From the NCBI GenBank assembly GCA_018136815.1, contig CM030935.1, forward strand, positions 2,120,388-2,184,387: DNA of 64,000 nucleotides, written 5' to 3'. The translations under genes were made by a program, and so were the position numbers. The stretch is from Isochrysis galbana (Eukaryota > Haptophyta > Isochrysidales > Isochrysidaceae). Shown one piece after another: positions 53,101-61,274 of the stretch; within the stretch, counting starts at the first letter, position 1, and each line of letters starts with the position of its first letter. The notes under the pieces are model-generated. The model had not been told where the DNA came from. It saw only the letters and a list, made by a program, of their open reading frames with translations, and ran no database searches.

Positions 53101-55846
53101 CACCGTATCCGACGCTGCTTGCGAGCGCGAGTTGGCCGAGGCTGCTAAGTGCGTCATGGGTGAGTGGTTTTCGGAGGTGGACGCCTCTCTTGCCGCCTCT
53201 CACGCGCTGCGTGCCGAGGCTATCGAACGATCGAGTGAGGCCACCCAGCTGTGGATGAGGTACGACGTGTGTTACGCAGTGGCCGAATTGTTGGCCGCCA
53301 CCTCTACTAGCTCGGGTGCGGCTCACACCCTCGTGCAAGCGCTCATGGAGCGATTATGGTCTGTGACGAATGTCCTTACCGGGAGCAGTCAATCGGCTGC
53401 AACCAATACCAGAGCGGACAGCGTAGGACCCGATTTGGATCAAGCACGAGAGGCCATCCGACGGGCAATCGACGCCATCCTGAAATGCGAGGAGGACAGC
53501 ATGAACAGCCATACTCAGGATAACTGTGCCCCGTTGCCCGCCTCTGCGGATGACGCAAGGAGAAATGGCGGCGGGTCGAGCACTGGGGCCCTTGCTCAGC
53601 TTTCAAGACGGGAAGTCGATGTCCAAGAGCTTATTGCCGTCGTTGCTCTCGCTGACCATCATGAACACACGAATCATCGCGGGCTTCCCCGTCCACCTGC
53701 AGCGGCCGGCGTACGTGTCGCTTCTAAGCTGATGGTACGCGTCGTGGACGGCCCGCCGTGCCGCTCCTACGTCGTATCTGACGGAGAAACGATGGGAGGC
53801 GACGCGGTGGAACACTTGCTCCTGCGGCCGGACGGCTGGTTTTGTGACTCAACGGCGCGATGCATCCGTCGTGCACCGCCGGGGTTGTGCGCTCTACTAT
53901 GGCCCAACCAAACTATCCCTTTGCGGGCTGCGCTGCTCCCTGGTGCGATGGGAGCAATGCGCGCACTCGCGCTAGCCATCGCGTCGGAACTCGAACGGAG
54001 TGCAGCCGTCGCTGTCGCAGAAGATGAGGGTAGTGGCTGGGCTGGGGCAAGCGCCGTGCTCTTGGGGCTCGTGGAAACGTTGTTGCGAGCTTCAACAGAG
54101 GCCACGGTACTTCTCCCCATGCCGTCGACGCTCGAGGCCGCGCATTTCCCGCCGGCCGACCGCGCGCAGTTGGCTGCTATCCTGTGCCGTGCAATCCTCG
54201 CTCTTTCAGACGCACAAACCGCTAGTGTCGGCCTGCCGTCTGTCCCGCTGGCCACGCTATTGCTGCTCATAAGCCGTCCCAAAGGGTCGAAGGATCCTGT
54301 TGAGCCGCTGCCTACGCTGCCTATAGAGCTCGCAGAGCTTGTGCCGCGCCTTTGTCTCAGCTTCGCCTTGGCACCCACCTCGACGCCAGCCAAACAAAGT
54401 GATGAGCTCGTGCGTGCACCCGCGAGTGCCGAGTTGCATGCCGCACTACTTGCTGTGTCGCTACCGTCAGCGTTTGCGACTGCAGTCGAGGGAGGAAATG
54501 CGGCATCCCTCAATCATGCTCTACTCAGTGCGTTGCGACCAGTCACTGATGGCGCAGTCCCTGTGGTCACCACAGCTGTTTGTTCTGCTTTACTCGTGCT
54601 CTGTCGCGCGCCAGCCGCTGCACGTGCTCTTCTCGGCTCTGGCTTGCTTGCTCGAATGGGTTCACTTGTCCCCGCCATCGCCGGGGCCCCCCCCGGATGG
54701 TCAGGATATTCTGACACAGGCGAGCGGTCTTCGCTTCACGAAGTTTGGTGCCTCGCTTTGCTCGTCTCGTCGACCGCACTCGCAGCTCTGCCGCAACCCA
54801 TCGCGTGCGCATGGGCCGCACCGGCCGTCGAGCTCGCTGCCGCCTATGGTCAGCGCATAAAATCTATTCTGGCAGCTCCTCCACCTACTCTAGCCGGATT
54901 GCTCGAACTCCGTGCGACCCTTCGCTTCCTCGCCCAGCTTCGGCGCATCGGGGCGCTGGCCAAGACGGAGCATGACCTTCGAGAGCCGCTCCAACTCGCC
55001 CTGCACTCTGTGGCAAAGATGCTCCTGCTTACACCTTCACAGCTACAGGTGTGCGCCCTAGTAGTTCCTTTGTTTGAGCTAAGCGTTGCTGGCGAGGCAG
55101 GTGATGCAAATCTTTACAGACTTCTCATCAACCCCGTTTCATCACAGATTTCAATGCCCCCAGTTAGCAAAGCCGAACGTGCCAATGCTAGTCTCACCCC
55201 TTCGGGCTCAGCCGTTTGGCCGACTCAACCAGCCACTCGTGGTGTTGAAGAACCAGAGCTCAGCTACGGCGACGATGTGCTAGCCTCCGTCCTCGGAGTT
55301 GACATGGGGAGCTGTCATGCTGCCGAGCTGCGTGCTGCCGCTGAGGCGAGCTTGTGCACTCTGCTTTCCATCCTACCGCCACGAGCCGCCGGCTATGAGG
55401 TTTTGCGTGACGCCTTCCTCGCAGCCGTCCACAGTCTTCGCCTTGTCATTTCCGCACCTGCCTCATTGGTATCACGATGCCCGAAGGGATCGATAACGCG
55501 CCTCGAGCCCTTGCAGGCGGCCGCCGTGCTCTGTATTGCCCACCTCGCGGCCTCTGAAATGGAGGGGCTCGTCCAACGCCGCACACAATTGCGGTCCACT
55601 GCTGCTTACGCCACGGCGCACAAGTTAGATGGATACAATGAGGACGAGCTGCACATGCTCATCGAGGAGTGCACAACGTTTTTGCGTGCACTCCCACAGG
55701 GAGTACAAGAATGGGTGGACGCTCACACAGATGCCGAAACCGATGGCAGCTCACGGAACGTTCTCAAGGAGTTCATCAATACCAGCCTCCTTCACCGCGT
55801 GATGAGCCTCGCGGCTGCACCGGCTAGTGGGAGCAAACCTGGGTGA
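47183..55846 (+). CDS. Giant intronless helical-repeat protein, candidate Nup188/Nup205-type nucleoporin
   Basis: 2,887 aa from ATG 47183 in one exon; the frame is open upstream to a non-ATG codon at 46946, over low-complexity Gly/Arg sequence. The protein is Leu/Ala-rich helix repeats almost throughout, such as ELHLLNHFHEQRCLLLRCVQ near the front. At about residues 1064-1125 (GEVVRVSSLVAEPEGGWGLA, HATVLEF, ARPEQLEL) a beta-rich SH3-like insert breaks the helices. A long solenoid with an SH3-like insertion is the build of Nup188, but this is longer than usual (Nup188 is about 1,700-2,000 aa) and I recognise no unique motif. Another giant armadillo-type scaffold is possible. No membrane segment or enzyme motif seen. 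The absence of introns contrasts with its neighbours. Confidence 0.6.
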   Translation: MTTRLRFHRLHAALQGGVAVDEVETLLDALHGDLLRTLERSASADTASGKPQLPPFPSPTADETKGRSAYERAASQLLRLGADATAQLLTDFEREGHNSAQALKRTADEAPVNTDLLALLPAELHLLNHFHEQRCLLLRCVQQLLAIAFVDAASPLHRVASGRVSLLFGEGLPKRLCTLATAAANFTPEDFLAELNSRLPQRLCDSDKPGSGSAVADAKREWLREVGAATRRHAESEALELHSLLVLVQAAPLLQLQASLTLAPAIDASLLEAQLGVFAAEMARVVRVDTTSNGMSRTNLPKLESGERSLLLATLSTLAAMQSELLATEPFARSSTITSRHRATSSRLLELANANGGIGAVVEPTQQSQFDSRSGAIGALLLCWCAVQLERAPDESVANSASELASHAVRLKGLEWCSLLFESDGFRHDDSPDEISSLARMIMLDLTSSLVEQPRASNEASVGFPAHSAELGRLVAAAVRGRRASCEHFWSEAEQGGPLGMLLVGARYPLDDQALPLLLGALCASPDSASRAWAHAHGLRKVAHSLPRQFNLFEVRCTEDGRHLRAEGPQQSLGSPALNLPEGAEGEALDPAMAVLTGPHTAPSASDAMTVLWTLPEDSPPIDASPYILATVRHVTSSGTAHATPTRIAAAIAALRLLAGAPCAHTASELWSRILPAPAEMIRWLEVLSSHAALRAECLRLLAAVAPIGVAEVREQLRRSNLFQADVSNWVSQPLDDGAFAMIDLIQEAALPAAGEALSPPSTTVLPLIRFVMLRLLPAMRADETVRALRLKLRIVHIMLFLLDHAGAAAAAAAGRSNDPGSQLCQLILESGSVHELVIDTLRAATGKWERSRQLLGGGDALSAADARLIATRGALSGAALSLLLRMLCAAHGLDGALGSPCALHAALLHTTASVDAGPSNGSQTHGPLRWLALCMLLPLESQSSDSFDEMTNADSEMQVMPYGEGDAMVPCGTASRCLALLFHAAARDPLLTRVASQIVDLAPALSGLLAGWIARAAEAIADGNSDPDAARACRLGSAATQLLGAAAETLPEVFAALCRGPFRAGEVVRVSSLVAEPEGGWGLAGAGNHATVLEFSRGGGVTLNFEKHEAWFCARPEQLELYHSVSSSLSAAWVGWDELKTQLDKSSGSKLSVTAQPRAPGLHSSPTAAGAARDEEGVDGPLDALRLLLEASAESGTGHSAGPSTTDDTEMLVVQTQALGLLLAVWERPAVRSAHARRIRSSSKFWVSIRRIIEATPLQYENNGLLSDASISPPSSRTSLLWLRCALSLSLVSAELIRFAPPQLTRVAPCVEDLMSWVEKSADSLAVILVRSPRASLASPDTVETRAAAAALRSQVPIGASAGAPQPLAVDCHRLAESSRRHLVRVGIALPAHLPALLPLWSGGSTLPLLPQLRLVDVEAIETRLWRMHERARHRRFVCRDDETERVHEQILSLAEAAAHVADDRGEEMLSRLETLRHGGSIAPRERGVLASEMAGVGIDPSNADAERALLASAASANLAMFGSAAHQAMSRQWRLILALLHGRARLAPQQSTVALESAAAPPWLEHPNDAKPLESQLERRAAAVGRQLHAWADSCAAAELLLRHARLCSAVAVMLEQLALALRGQPSFPLEVARLAHGQRATVDDAASLPQNTARPQVVSPLLKRPRYTQRRDAALSALLAGGGGRLKKAGALAKLILHLCRMMDEIERAPAVVQAARPPAAPVLHSARDALASRQQLLLRRVASRAGLSTAAGAPTSADDSADAAAITKLAAHDPEAQAVRSLARQLEEAACNTLGLSTATGVDARSMEALARRTGQLLDVSVTPQPQAPPSSPALKPAPTSQLVGTGGGAVQMLSRLAQKTSVTVGGSEAAPLDGAARGQLLHSVLTRLVRAKEGLRQQATVLGEARAIEDARAASRRDASRVRIAQLRQALLGCAPDATSQQMKSGAVAAAAAVELFRVHAGAAADAATVSDAACERELAEAAKCVMGEWFSEVDASLAASHALRAEAIERSSEATQLWMRYDVCYAVAELLAATSTSSGAAHTLVQALMERLWSVTNVLTGSSQSAATNTRADSVGPDLDQAREAIRRAIDAILKCEEDSMNSHTQDNCAPLPASADDARRNGGGSSTGALAQLSRREVDVQELIAVVALADHHEHTNHRGLPRPPAAAGVRVASKLMVRVVDGPPCRSYVVSDGETMGGDAVEHLLLRPDGWFCDSTARCIRRAPPGLCALLWPNQTIPLRAALLPGAMGAMRALALAIASELERSAAVAVAEDEGSGWAGASAVLLGLVETLLRASTEATVLLPMPSTLEAAHFPPADRAQLAAILCRAILALSDAQTASVGLPSVPLATLLLLISRPKGSKDPVEPLPTLPIELAELVPRLCLSFALAPTSTPAKQSDELVRAPASAELHAALLAVSLPSAFATAVEGGNAASLNHALLSALRPVTDGAVPVVTTAVCSALLVLCRAPAAARALLGSGLLARMGSLVPAIAGAPPGWSGYSDTGERSSLHEVWCLALLVSSTALAALPQPIACAWAAPAVELAAAYGQRIKSILAAPPPTLAGLLELRATLRFLAQLRRIGALAKTEHDLREPLQLALHSVAKMLLLTPSQLQVCALVVPLFELSVAGEAGDANLYRLLINPVSSQISMPPVSKAERANASLTPSGSAVWPTQPATRGVEEPELSYGDDVLASVLGVDMGSCHAAELRAAAEASLCTLLSILPPRAAGYEVLRDAFLAAVHSLRLVISAPASLVSRCPKGSITRLEPLQAAAVLCIAHLAASEMEGLVQRRTQLRSTAAYATAHKLDGYNEDELHMLIEECTTFLRALPQGVQEWVDAHTDAETDGSSRNVLKEFINTSLLHRVMSLAAAPASGSKPG

Positions 55847-55849
55847 GTT

Positions 55850-56280
55850 GTCCAATGTGATCTCTCTCTGCGTCGCATATGTACGCGAATTCCTCCTTCA
55901 GATGAGTAGCTCCGCGTAGCACCTTGCGAGGCAGTCAATTTTTGCTTCCCTGGTCTAGCTCTTTGTGGTCCGTTGCGCTGCCGCCCTATCATGACTCATG
56001 AGCCACGCCTCAGGTCTCAGTATCTTGGTCTAAGTGTCATGGTCTTAGTGTCCTCGAAGCAAAATGAAAAAACTGAAATAGTAATTGTAGTAGTAAACGA
56101 AAGAAAACATCTGAAGATTCAGGCTACTACTGCTAGCTATAAATATAAAGGACCACTTACTCACGGCGCTGACTCACAACATCGCCTTTACCGCAGAACA
56201 CTCATTACCTATATGCCACCCCCTTCATTCCTTTGTCATCGGTTTCGGGGGGTGGGCACGCGTGCACTAAATAATAAAAC
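55850..56280. other. No supported gene; 3' flank of the giant gene
   Basis: AT-richer sequence, including CTGAAATAGTAATTGTAGTAGT and AATATAAAGG. The only ORF of note (55973-56293) has no recognisable content. Confidence 0.4.
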
Positions 56281-56832
56281 AACTGAGCGTTAGTTAGAGT
56301 TAGTACCACTACTCCCACTAGTCCGGTACTATCACGACGCCCCTCAACGCACTTGCCCGTACGCCTTGACGTGCTGTGTTGTCACTAGGCACATACGCAT
56401 ATGCACCCCTACGAATCTCCCCCCTCGCAAACCCCCGGCTCCCATTATAACTCCCCACAAGCTACATGAGGGAAAACCCATTGAGGCGGACCGACCTACG
56501 TCGGGCGACTCTCCGGGAAAAAGCACCGGGGGCGGGGGGGAGGAACCTCTCGTCCATGAAGCTGGACGGCCCTTACAACTCTCGCCGCGAGCGATCCTCG
56601 AGAAATAAAAGACTGCGCCTCGAGATACCTGCCACAAGGGGTCCGGTAGGCGCCTTGAGCCTCTCCCTCCTCATCTCCCTCCTGTCGCTAACCGCCCCTC
56701 TCCGTCCGTTTGCTTACGCAAACGGGTCTCGTTCTCACCACACTCCATGGGGGGGGGGTGCAAATCCCCCCCTCTCTCTCGCTTCACTCTCACTTCCACC
56801 TCTCTCCCTGCGGCGCGTCGCCGTGCGGGGGG
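56281..56832 (+). repeat. Repeat family B, second plus-strand copy
   Basis: Aligns with 38855-39430: TTGCCCGTACGCC, CACATACGCATATGCACCCC, GACCTACGTCGGGCGACTCT, AAAAAGCACCGGGGG, GATCCTCGAGAAATAAA, TGCTTACGCAAACGG, and CTCCCTGCGGCGCGTCG. Beyond 56832 the match is broken by ~390 bp of other sequence before the family resumes at 57235. Confidence 0.8.
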
Positions 56833-57710
56833 GACGCGTGCACTACGTCGGGCCAAGCGCGAGGGGCGGGTTGTTGGGGCAGACCGGCTGTTGTGAGTTC
56901 CTGCGGGAAACAAACGTAAACGTCCTTTGCATACGTCTTACTCCCGGGGGATCGCGGCCCCCGCTCTTCGAGTCTTTCTCAACTACTGCCGCGCTTTTGC
57001 GGTTTTTGTCGGCCGCGCCAAGTGTCTTCCTGCACACATATCAGAGGGTGCAACTCGAGGTTCCCTTTAAACAACCAAACCTGAGGTTGCACCCTCTTAA
57101 CATATCGCAAACAGGCGTGAGAATTACCTTTCTTTACGTCAGTCACAATCATATCACGTCGTTTTTTCGTCGTTCTTTTCTCGCCGTTCTCTTCGCTCTC
57201 CTGCGGCGCGTGACGCGTGACGCCTGAGCGCGCCATGGCCCCCCTTTGTGGGGTCCTTTGGGTACTCCCAGAGCCAGCTGGGGCAGCTCAAAGGCTCAAG
57301 GTGCAGTGGAGGCTGGGGCTTTACCCCTGGCTGGCGCCTCCTGTCTCTCACCTCGCTTGCTTGTCGAGTTGAGCGTGGCCGGAGGGAGGGCTCTGGGGCA
57401 CTCCGTCGCGAGCGGCACCGGCGGCTAGCGCGGCGCTTTGGCCCTTTGGCCCTCCTGCCCCTCAAAATCACACACCCATAGGGGAAGCCGAAAGCGAAAG
57501 GCGGGGCCCCTACAACGCGGCGACTGAGCCACGCCTACGCCGCCAGCCAAAAATTATCGATAGTCCCTCCCCCGCCCCCAACGCTAGGTAGTGCACATGA
57601 CATGGGCCGACCCTTCGAAACCGAAAGCGAAGGAACGAGAGGGAACCAAAGGGTGTAGGGTAGGCGGGGGTAGGGCGATGGCAGTGGCGACCCGGTGGAG
57701 AGAGAGATAA
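56833..57710. repeat. Mixed repeat fragments: hairpin, family B remainder, LTR fragment
   Basis: 57044-57098 holds an imperfect inverted repeat (AGAGGGTGCAACTCGAGG against CCTGAGGTTGCACCCTCT). 57235-57360 continues family B. 57361-57455 matches the end of the chromovirus LTR at 26219-26310 (TTGTCGAGTTGAGCG, GGCTCTGGGGCACTCCG, AGCGGCACCGGCGG). The rest is unassigned. No gene. Confidence 0.6.
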
Positions 57711-58038
57711 ATAAACTTCTTAATAGTCTCACCGCACACGCGGCCGTGGACCCTCTACTTTCTACTCACGCAGCAAAACTTTCTACACCCCCACTCCCCC
57801 GGCCCTTTCCCCCCCGCCATCAGGCGACTCCCCCCGTGCACTACTAGGGGGATAGGGGAAAAGGGCTTAGATATGGTCCGGTGGCCCGCGCCCCCCCCCC
57901 GGTGATCCGTTCCCTCCTTCCTCCTACGCCTACCGGGCTGGCGGCGTCCTCAGTCCCGACTTATCCTGTAAACAGGTGCGGGACTTACCTATTTTTCGGT
58001 GGGCGGACAATAGAAAAACTATTGTTATAGTTTGAACT

Positions 58039-59043
58039 ATGGAGCGTGCCGCGACCGCTCCCGAGCCCCAGGCGACCCTCGCCACCGCGCCCCACCTGGG
58101 ACGCCCCACGCCGCCCGAGGCGGCTCGTCAGAAAGCCCTCTCAGAGCCCATCCAACCCATCCAAACCACACCCGCGCAAGCGCGCGGGGTGGCGAGCACT
58201 GGCACCGAACAGGTTGCCACCATGGCTCTGCGCATCATGCAGGGGGTCTTGGAGACCCCCTCCAACAGTGGGAAACCCTCCCACCCCAAGAGCACCTCAT
58301 GTGGGAGGGCAGCTGAGCTGCCCTCCCCATGGTGGAAACCTCTACCATCAGTGCACCCAACATGGGAGGGCACTTCACAACCATCAACCCCATACGGAGA
58401 GCACCCCATGCCTCTGTTTTCCAACTTGTTGACACAATTCTCGTCTTCACCCCACTCTTGTGGGCCACTAGTACCAATCACTCAGTGCCCTGCCTTGGGC
58501 CCTCTCTCAACACTAGACTCCCTCTCCCACTCCCCCTTCACACTTCAACCAACCCAAACGGCACGAACCCCCCCGCCCTCTGTTCAAAGCACCAAAAATT
58601 TCAATTCAAGACACATGTTGATACACTTTTCGTTTTCACCCCACGCTTGTGGGCCACAAGTACCTACAACTCAGTGCCCTGCCTTGGGCCCTCTTTCAAC
58701 ACTTCACTCCATCTCCCACTCCCTCATCCCACTACAACCAACCCAAGAAGCACAAACCCCCTCGCCCTCGGATTCAAACACCAAAAATTTCGACTCAAGA
58801 CCAGAGGGAGGACATGTTTTGAGGCGGCGTCGCTGCCCATGCCTAGCGCAAGGGTATAGCGCCCCCACTCAAACATCTCCTTCCCCAAAGCTCCTCTTTG
58901 AGGAGTTGCTCCTCACCCTCCCATTAGGCCCCCTTGCCTGCGAGACCAAAACAGGATCCTGGCGTGGGGGGCTGCTTGAGTGTGGAGGGAGGGGTGCTCC
59001 GGCTAGCGCAGGTAGTAAGCTAGTGAAGAGCTGGGTGGCATAA
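58039..59043 (+). CDS. Pro/Ser/Thr-rich ORF of the 1,144-bp insertion
   Basis: 334 codons from ATG 58039 to TAA 59041-59043, spanning almost the entire insertion. Composition is Pro, Ser, Thr and His rich without domains I can name. Two imperfect copies of a ~62-residue unit arise from the 187-bp tandem repeat: CGPLVPITQCPALGPLSTL and CGPQVPTTQCPALGPLSTL. Both spare the reading frame, hinting at selection on a Gag- or ORF1-like protein, but compositional bias could also keep it open. Expression is not shown. Confidence 0.4.
   Translation: MERAATAPEPQATLATAPHLGRPTPPEAARQKALSEPIQPIQTTPAQARGVASTGTEQVATMALRIMQGVLETPSNSGKPSHPKSTSCGRAAELPSPWWKPLPSVHPTWEGTSQPSTPYGEHPMPLFSNLLTQFSSSPHSCGPLVPITQCPALGPLSTLDSLSHSPFTLQPTQTARTPPPSVQSTKNFNSRHMLIHFSFSPHACGPQVPTTQCPALGPLSTLHSISHSLIPLQPTQEAQTPSPSDSNTKNFDSRPEGGHVLRRRRCPCLAQGYSAPTQTSPSPKLLFEELLLTLPLGPLACETKTGSWRGGLLECGGRGAPASAGSKLVKSWVA
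58427..58805 (+). repeat. Two ~187-bp direct repeats within the insertion
   Basis: TTCACCCCAC(T/G)CTTGTGGGCCAC, CTCAGTGCCCTGCCTTGGGC, CAACCAACCCAA and CACCAAAAATTTC recur with a spacing of about 187 bp (for example 58444 and 58631). Confidence 0.85.
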
Positions 59044-60429
59044 GGGGGAAGGGTGCTTACGCTCACCGCGGCAGGGAGTCCTGTCTTGTGTGCGCGCTAG
59101 TCCCGTTCCTTTGCCGCGCCGCGACCCATAAAAATTTGTTAAAAATTAAATTATTTTTCGGTGGGCGGAGCTCTCGCTCCGCCCACCCCCTTCTCCGCGC
59201 TCTCTCTCCTCTCTCCTGCGGCACGCGCGATGGCGTGCCTGCGACAGGCCAGCAGCTGCCTCTGGCGACCCCTGGAGCGGCTCCTGGAGGCCAGCTCAGG
59301 GGGCAGAGGAGGTTGGGGCTGGGCCCTGGTCTCCCCTGCCTCTCCCTCGCTGGCGCTCCTGAGCCTCAGGGGCCCCCAAACTGCACCTGTCTGCCTGTCG
59401 ACCAGGGGGGGAGGGGGGGTTGGAGCGATGGGCTGGCCACGAGGGGCCAGGACGAGCGAATCAGGCGAGCCTGTCCGTGGGAGAGTGGGTCAGCAGGGCA
59501 GTCTGCCGGGCAGTGGCCTCCTGGCAAGCCATCAGGCATGCCAGGAGGATGGGTGGTTCCTCCCCAACGGCAGGGGAGGAGTGGAGAGAGAGGGGGGCTC
59601 GTGCCCCCCCATGGGCGAACCAAGTATAAACTTAGTTGGCGGTGGAGAGAGAGATAAGAGCTAGTAGCTCTGCCTTCAAGAATGTTTTTAGCGATAGTTG
59701 TGGTGCTTGTCACTGATCATTGATTGAGGATGGACACGAACACCCACATGGACGCATGGAGGAAGTTCGATCGATAGTAGATAGTAGAATCCCATCACAT
59801 AGGGCGGTCAAACACTATCTTGACTTCTAAGGGTGTAAAACTGAAAAAGAAAAAGTCAGGATAGAGGAAATACACCACAAGTAAAGCGGTAGAAACCGCT
59901 GAAAATATCACAAGCGCCACAGTCCACAGTCCCCCTTCCCCCCCCGCCCACTGCCACCGCTTGTGCGAGTACAATACTCTTGTACTCTTACTCGAGTACG
60001 GCGGCGGCGTCGAGAGTTGCCAGCGGCTCTGTGGAGAAGCAAGTCACGCCAGAGTGGGCGCGCGACGGCAGAGAGAGAGCCGGCAGTGGAGGAAGGAGGA
60101 CACAGGGAGGGGGGCCAAAAGCGCGGGAAATCGGGAGGAGCCCCCCCCCCCCCCCCGCCCCTTCTCGTCCATCCATTCCATTCATCGAGCCGGCTCAGGT
60201 AAGCCTGCCCGTCCCGTCCTGTCCCCCCTCCCCTCTCCTCCCCCCCCCCGCCCCTGCCCTCCGCGTGCGTGTGCGAAGCCACTGCAATCGAGCCGGGTTC
60301 GAGGCAGCCAGTCTCGTGTGTTCGATCTTCTCGTCTCGACACCGACCGAGTCTCTACCGCAAGTACTCCACGTTCCTGACCGATTTCCACGAGTGCAACA
60401 CCGCTCAGATTTTCTATCCTGCAGTCAAG

Positions 60430-61269
60430 ATGCCCAAGAACGGAACGACCGAGGTGCTCGCCGAGCAGAACACAACGCAATCCACTCCAAATATGAAGGT
60501 GCGGCCATGTCTCGGCGAGCGCCGTCCCTTTCTTCAGGGCGAGCTTTGGCTGTGTTGCTGTGGATGGGCGCACAGAATGTGCTCATGACCATCAATCAGC
60601 CCGTCATGTCTCGCGAGCCATGATCAGCCATCTCACTGACAAGACGAGCTTATCCCGTCTCCTTCCACCGATATGTCCTCAGCTGAGGAGCTCTAAGCTT
60701 GCTGACCCCAAGACATGCTCAAAGGTTGAGCATTCAGATGCTGAGGACATTCGTCACAAGAACGCTGAGACCTCTGACACCTGCAACAACCAGTTCCTAC
60801 ATTCTACCGATGAGCCAAATGAGAAGGCTTCTATGGAAATAAACAACTTTGAGAAGGTAAGCCGACTCTCTCATTCACCCATGGCTCCAGTCATTCTGTT
60901 GCATTACTCCATTTCCTCAACCGGTCGCTCTATCTTTTGTTCTAGGTCGGAAAAGAGGCCAAGACCAATGACGTAATTGATGGTACGGCCGACGAGAAGG
61001 CCGGTTGCCAAGCTGACGAGAAGGCCGAGGACGTGACAGCCTCTGACCATTCTGTATCATCGCAAAACAAGGATGCAGCGCCTGAGAATCCACCGGACGC
61101 TCTTATCGCCGAGGAGGATGTCGATGAGGCCGCCACAATGGAGAAGAATCACAACCGCCAAAAGCGCTCCTCCACTCATCCAGATAGCAAAGCGGAGGAA
61201 CAGTCGAAACTCTCGAAGAAGGCAAAGGAAGTTCAGTCTGACACGAAGGAGCCCGATGAGCTCAATTGA
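60430..61269 (+). CDS. Acidic, lysine-rich low-complexity protein
   Basis: Three exons, 60430-60498, 60683-60856 and 60946-61269, all phase 0. Donors AAG|GTGCGG and AAG|GTAAGC, acceptors CTCAG and CTAG. Protein 188 aa. It begins MPKNGTTEVLAEQ and ends KEPDELN. Exon 3 is highly charged: two DEKA-containing words (ADEKAGCQADEKAEDV) and RQKRSSTHPDSKAEEQSKLSKKAKEV, a possible nuclear signal. The charged, disordered character recalls chromatin-linked or RNA-linked proteins, but no domain is visible. The 5' flank carries poly-C and CT-rich sequence. Confidence 0.6.
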
Positions 61270-61274
61270 CCTTC

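Larger units (their letters stand above)
58008..59151 (+). mobile_element. 1,144-bp non-LTR-like insertion with 18-bp target duplication
   Basis: TATTTTTCGGTGGGCGGA flanks it at 57990-58007 and 59152-59169, while the uninterrupted copy at 46310-46328 has this word once. The right end is A-rich (AAAAATTTGTTAAAAATTAAA), like the tail of a target-primed retroposon. It starts CAATAGAAAAACTATTG, a small palindrome, and contains a ~187-bp tandem repeat and an ORF. Confidence 0.88.
57711..59639 (+). mobile_element. D/A retroposon with 18-bp target duplication, itself interrupted
   Basis: CGGTGGAGAGAGAGATAA occurs at 57693-57710 and again at 59640-59657, and between them lies a D/A element split by an insertion. 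Without it the element is about 767 bp. It ends AACCAAGTATAAACTTAGTTGG, 3' of the last family hairpin (59618-59637). A long duplication fits target-primed insertion. No protein is encoded in the D/A part, so it is non-autonomous. Confidence 0.85.

Noticed and set aside
53767-54513. 248-codon minus-strand ORF inside the giant gene
   Set aside because: GC-rich antisense shadow; Ser/Ala-rich without motifs.
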